Shown here: piece by piece, positions 3,483 to 6,098 of the stretch
Position numbering within the stretch: position 1 is the stretch's first letter
Layout of the letters: each line of letters starts with the position of its first letter
Source: Ignavibacteriaceae bacterium
GTDB lineage: Bacteria; Bacteroidota; Ignavibacteria; Ignavibacteriales; Ignavibacteriaceae
Assembly (NCBI GenBank): GCA_026193755.1
Contig: JAPHUI010000264.1
Coordinates: forward strand, 1-6,098
Length of the DNA stretch: 6,098 nucleotides
Reading direction: 5' to 3'
Program-made: the position numbers and the translations under genes
The notes under the pieces: generated by a model
The model's database searches: none
What the model saw: only the letters and a program-made list of their open reading frames with translations
What the model was told of the DNA's origin: nothing

Positions 3483-5270
3483 TTACTTCATTAACACCAT
3501 CTTCTTTGTTTTTACAAAGTTACCAGCACGCAATTGGCAAAAATATACTCCGCTCACAAGATTCTGGCCTTTACCAGAATGACTGTTGAATTCAACCTCA
3601 TAACTCCCTGCTGGTTTTTCTTCGTTCACAAGAGTTGCAATTTCGTTTCCTAAAACATCGTAGACTTTTAGTGTCACCAACCCACCCCTTGCCCCTCCCA
3701 GGAGGGGACTATGCGCTGCTGGAATTGTGAATTTTATTTTTGTCGTTGGATTAAAAGGGTTGGGATAATTCTGCATTAGTTCAAATTCTTTGGGAGTTTC
3801 GTAATTAGCTTCGTTTACATCTGTAAAAATCTCTATCGGTAAGATAGAACCGGAATTCTGCGTATCGTGCTTGTATGAGTTCCAGAATTCAAAATTTTTG
3901 TTATAAGTGTATTGCGTATTGAAAAAATGGATCTTTCCGGCAATTGAAGCGAACACATATTCTACATCTCCGTTGTCATCAAAATCATCAACAAGCGGAG
4001 AAGGTCCATAAGTGCCGGATTGGTTTTCATCATCTATAAAATAAGGAAATCCGCTGACGGTAGTGGTATCGTTATGTATTGCGAATATATAATCATTTGT
4101 TTTTGCTACTATTTCGACCGTAGTTGTATCGCCATCAATATCACAAATGGCAGGCGATGTGTTAATATTACCTGCAGATCCGGGATGATTCAGTAAAACA
4201 GGAAAATTTTGAATGACCGATCCATCTTGATGAAAACCATAAAGTATTTCAGTACTGGTAAAACCTCCGACTATAATTTCAAGATTTCCGTCACCATCAA
4301 TATCGCCTAATGCCGGTGAAGACAAACGGGCATATCTTACTCCAACCGGGAATCCTGTTCTTAGGTTTCCGGTGGCATCAAAAACATAAAGGCTATCTTC
4401 ATCAGTATCGTCATAAGAAATTACAACAATTTCTTTTGTTCCGTCATTATCCAGATCACCTATTGCGGGCGTTGATTTTATTACACCAGACAATGTAACC
4501 GGGAAACCATTAATTATACTCCCATTACTTTCCCACGCATACATTTTATACGGATCAGGACCAACGGGACCCTGAAATGTTCCCGCAATGATTTCAAATT
4601 CTCCATCATTATCTATATCTGCAACAGCAGGTGAACCGGGCATCTCAGGTAAAGTCTGCGGCCATCCGGTAAGTGAGCTGCCATCATATTTAAAGACGTA
4701 TAAATTTTTATTGCTGGAAGGATAAATGATTTCAAGATATCCATCTTTATCAAGGTCATATAAAGTGGCTGTAACGCTTGTACCAAAATTCTTTGGAAAG
4801 CCGGGAATATTATTTCCCTGGTAGTCAAATACAAATAACTGGTTCCAGCTTCCTACCACAATTTCCATTGCGCCGTCATGATTTATATCACCAATAGAAA
4901 CTGTCGCAGGTATAGGCGCCCCAACCATTCTCTTGGGCCAGCCAGTTAAATTGTTTCCATCAGTATCCAAAACATATATTAGCCCTGCACCGTAAGGATT
5001 ACCGTCGGTTGTGTCAAAAGTTGATACTACTATTTCCTTTATCCCATCTCCATTTACATCCGCCGATTTTAAGCCAGAAAGAATTGGTGCTTTTGTATCG
5101 TATATCCAATCGGGAACTATTTGGTTTATATGTTCAGTTGATGATTTTTGCTCGTTAAAAAATAAATAGTTATTTCCATCCTGATTCTTATCTGAGCTTA
5201 AATAAGTCTGACTGAAATTTGCATTTGAAAGAATAAGAAGGAAGGTAATCGGTAAAAGAATCTTTTTCAT
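3483..5270 (-). CDS. secreted FG-GAP/VCBS repeat protein with T9SS sorting domain
   Basis: The 595-residue product has a signal peptide (about 1-20, ANFSQ), then a beta-propeller-like array at about 60-475, and a type A sorting domain at about 497-595. The array has eight Asp-rich calcium-type loops: DVNGDGIKE (71), DINHDGAME (128), DLDKDGYLE (172), DIDNDGEFE (218), DLDNDGTKE (272), DIDGDGNLE (323), an altered DIDGDTTTVE (377), and DFDDNGDVE (429). They alternate with G-W/F-P turns and close with WNSYKHDTQNSG. The sorting domain has MQNYPNPFNPTTKIKF (499), VTLKVYDVLGNEIATL (532) and SGVYFCQLRAGNF (573), ending in KKMVLMK. The protein should cross the outer membrane by T9SS and stay on the surface or be released; ligand unknown. 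AGGG six bases before the ATG supports the start. Two stretches, residues 520-531 and about 564-570, look like in-frame insertions of palindromic repeats. Confidence 0.93.
   Translation of the reverse strand: MKKILLPITFLLILSNANFSQTYLSSDKNQDGNNYLFFNEQKSSTEHINQIVPDWIYDTKAPILSGLKSADVNGDGIKEIVVSTFDTTDGNPYGAGLIYVLDTDGNNLTGWPKRMVGAPIPATVSIGDINHDGAMEIVVGSWNQLFVFDYQGNNIPGFPKNFGTSVTATLYDLDKDGYLEIIYPSSNKNLYVFKYDGSSLTGWPQTLPEMPGSPAVADIDNDGEFEIIAGTFQGPVGPDPYKMYAWESNGSIINGFPVTLSGVIKSTPAIGDLDNDGTKEIVVISYDDTDEDSLYVFDATGNLRTGFPVGVRYARLSSPALGDIDGDGNLEIIVGGFTSTEILYGFHQDGSVIQNFPVLLNHPGSAGNINTSPAICDIDGDTTTVEIVAKTNDYIFAIHNDTTTVSGFPYFIDDENQSGTYGPSPLVDDFDDNGDVEYVFASIAGKIHFFNTQYTYNKNFEFWNSYKHDTQNSGSILPIEIFTDVNEANYETPKEFELMQNYPNPFNPTTKIKFTIPAAHSPLLGGARGGLVTLKVYDVLGNEIATLVNEEKPAGSYEVEFNSHSGKGQNLVSGVYFCQLRAGNFVKTKKMVLMK
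3561..3580. repeat. palindromic repeat inside the sorting domain (second element)
   Basis: ATTCTGG (3561-3567) and CCAGAAT (3574-3580) are a perfect 7-bp inverted repeat with a 6-base loop. The flanks read AAGATTCT ... AGAATGAC, which is the outer frame of a widespread bacterial interspersed repeat family (recalled, not searched). It encodes residues of about HSGKGQN in the loop before SGVYF, where T9SS tails usually have only two or three residues. Confidence 0.55.
3678..3713. repeat. GC-rich palindromic repeat inserted in frame (first element)
   Basis: CCCCTCC (3692-3698) and GGAGGGG (3701-3707) form a perfect 7-bp stem around two bases, followed on the minus strand by a G-rich arm (AAGGGGTGGG). 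This is close to a repeat I recall from many Bacteroidota genomes. It encodes HSPLLGGARGGL (residues 520-531), which splits the usual IPAA-VTLKVYD junction of the sorting domain and keeps the frame (36 bases, 12 codons). Its G/C content stands out from the AT-rich gene. Confidence 0.65.
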
Positions 5271-5299
5271 TTTACACCCTGTTTTTATTTTAATTACAA

Positions 5300-5330
5300 T
5301 AAACGTAAAAAACTATATCCTTAAAGTCAA
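5300..5330 (-). promoter_or_regulatory. candidate promoter of the FG-GAP protein gene
   Basis: On the minus strand TTGACT (5325-5330) is followed, 20 bases after its TTG, by TACGTTTA (5300-5307). This matches seven of eight positions of the Bacteroidota -7 consensus TAnnTTTG, with near-consensus spacing to the -33 TTG. It lies about 30 bases before the ATG at 5270. This is a motif match only. Confidence 0.4.
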
Positions 5331-5524
5331 TCAATACAAATAAAAAAGGAAGCTTAATCTGCTGTCCGAATCTAAGTTGCTTTTTATTATGATATTATCT
5401 AATCTACAATATCTTTTTAGTTTCCATGAATCACCTGGCTTTCTACTGGTAAAAATATATTCTGTACTACTACTCTTTTTCTGGCATTTAATTCTATTTT
5501 TATTTAACTTAGAGAAAATTGATT

Positions 5525-5568
5525 TCCCTTTCGGCTAACCATTCATAAAAAGGGACATCAGCTTAGCC
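5525..5568 (+). other. interleaved inverted repeats (possible RNA pseudoknot)
   Basis: TCCCTTT (5525-5531) can pair with AAAGGGA (5549-5555), and GGCTAA (5533-5538), lying inside that loop, can pair with TTAGCC (5563-5568), lying beyond it. The order A-B-A'-B' is the topology of an H-type pseudoknot. It sits just upstream of the radical-SAM-like gene. If transcription starts upstream of it, it would be in the leader; if it starts at the TATAATTG nearby, it is DNA only. Confidence 0.3.
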
Positions 5569-5571
5569 TTG

Positions 5572-5579
5572 TATAATTG
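5572..5579 (+). promoter_or_regulatory. candidate -10/-7 element of the plus-strand gene
   Basis: TATAATTG matches TAnnTTTG at seven of eight positions and also contains TATAAT. It lies 15 bases before the ATG at 5595, which would give a very short leader, and no matching upstream TTG element is seen. Weak evidence. Confidence 0.25.
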
Positions 5580-5594
5580 GAACAGAAGAGCAAA

Positions 5595-6098
5595 ATGTCA
5601 CAGATTTATGAATTAGATAAAATCGCAATAACTGTAAAGTCTCATCGCTTACTCAAAGTACTTCTTAAAGAAAATCCAAAGCTTGAAGAAATAATGCGTG
5701 GTTCTACAAATGAAACCGAAGCTCTGGTTGGTATTAAGAACTGGATACTTGAACTTATTAAAGATAAACCTGATGCGAATAAATATTACGAAAAAGGTGT
5801 TGAAAGTGGTAAATCATTTAAATCTCTGGATTGGAAAGATATTGCAGCAATAAGAATACTTGATTATGTTGACAATGCTGGACATGAGTTCATGGATTTA
5901 AATCTCCGTGGGCAGCTTGCTATCAGCAACCCCATTAAATTACTGTGGCTTGGTGCAAATAAAGGTACTGGCGGTGCTAAGCCAGATTTTTTTGAAGATA
6001 TGATTCACCTCTTCAGACAGTTGGAAGGCAAAGAGTTAAAGAAAGACTATACAAGAGAACAGTTGGAAACATGGATGAACAGGTTTCCGTCCGGGTTA
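5595..6098 (+). CDS. KamA-family radical SAM-like protein, N-terminal part
   Basis: An open frame of 168 codons starts at ATG 5595 (weak AGAAGAG ribosome site just upstream) and runs off the right edge without a stop. No signal peptide or membrane segment is seen, so it is probably cytoplasmic. The visible part is helical and charged. From memory, the stretches DLNLRGQLAISNPIKLLW (101-118), GTGGAKPDFFEDMIHLFRQ (124-142) and especially TWMNRFPSGL (159-168) resemble the N-terminal region of a long KamA-type (lysine 2,3-aminomutase-like) radical SAM family, where a W-M-x-R-x-P-S-G-L motif precedes the catalytic barrel. The decisive CxxxCxxC iron-sulfur motif and the PLP lysine would lie past the window, so the call is provisional. 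It is the only plus-strand gene and is divergent from the FG-GAP gene. Confidence 0.55.
   Translation, partial: MSQIYELDKIAITVKSHRLLKVLLKENPKLEEIMRGSTNETEALVGIKNWILELIKDKPDANKYYEKGVESGKSFKSLDWKDIAAIRILDYVDNAGHEFMDLNLRGQLAISNPIKLLWLGANKGTGGAKPDFFEDMIHLFRQLEGKELKKDYTREQLETWMNRFPSGL

Larger units (their letters stand above)
5271..5594. other. divergent intergenic region
   Basis: This 324-base AT-rich region separates the FG-GAP gene (minus) from the radical-SAM-like gene (plus). No ORF longer than about 10 codons with a ribosome site was found on either strand. It contains a possible promoter for the FG-GAP gene (5300-5330), a pair of interleaved inverted repeats near the right end (5525-5568), and TATAATTG at 5572-5579 just before the plus-strand gene. 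The middle part, about 5340-5520, shows nothing I can name. Confidence 0.6.

Noticed and set aside
4310..4834. Two overlapping ORFs of 62 and 73 codons inside the FG-GAP gene
   Set aside because: They lie in other frames of a gene with clear repeats, have no ribosome site, and their compositions are those of frame shadows.
3483..5270. The repeated Asp-rich loops considered as a CRISPR-like or tandem DNA repeat
   Set aside because: The repeats are at protein level (FG-GAP loops at about 44-57 residue spacing) and the DNA between copies is diverged.
5595..6098. Plus-strand gene considered as a toxin, defence or mobile-element gene
   Set aside because: No transposase, nuclease or toxin motif is present, and the visible blocks fit a metabolic radical SAM family better.

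Overview
This window looks like a low-GC chromosomal segment from the Bacteroidota/Chlorobiota side of the tree. My best guess is a member of Ignavibacteria or a close relative. The evidence is a large secreted protein that ends in a type IX secretion (T9SS) sorting domain with the NYPNPFNP motif, and AGGAGG-like ribosome sites before AT-rich genes. The lineage is an inference from protein style; no rRNA or marker gene is present.

Layout, left to right. Bases 1 to about 80 carry, on the minus strand, what looks like the frameshifted last codons of another T9SS-sorted gene. Bases 130-2989 hold a minus-strand cluster that reads from right to left: an exported pyridoxamine-phosphate-oxidase-like (split-barrel flavin) protein, a 41-codon membrane ORF that looks like a truncated gene, a MarR-type regulator whose start overlaps that ORF by 8 bases, and three consecutive small exported proteins of the NTF2/SnoaL fold. 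A gap of about 200 bases follows, ending in a minus-strand terminator at 3192-3230. That terminator serves a 56-residue Cys-rich protein (3268-3438) and probably also the 595-residue FG-GAP/VCBS T9SS protein before it (3483-5270). A 324-base divergent region (5271-5594) leads to the only plus-strand gene, which is cut by the right edge. It resembles the N-terminal part of a KamA-family (lysine 2,3-aminomutase-like) radical SAM protein.

How the genes may work together. The MarR regulator, the exported flavin-type protein and the three exported NTF2-like proteins share a strand and are closely spaced, so a MarR-controlled envelope response, for example to a small aromatic or oxidising compound, is a reasonable hypothesis but unproven. 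The FG-GAP protein is probably a cell-surface or secreted beta-propeller and need not be related to that cluster.

The most unusual structure is at the DNA level. The sorting domain of the FG-GAP protein seems to have been enlarged in frame at two separate loops by two different short palindromic elements, both resembling interspersed repeats familiar from Bacteroidota genomes. The T9SS remnant at the left edge carries a third, different hairpin at about the equivalent position. No CRISPR array, transposase, tRNA or rRNA was seen.
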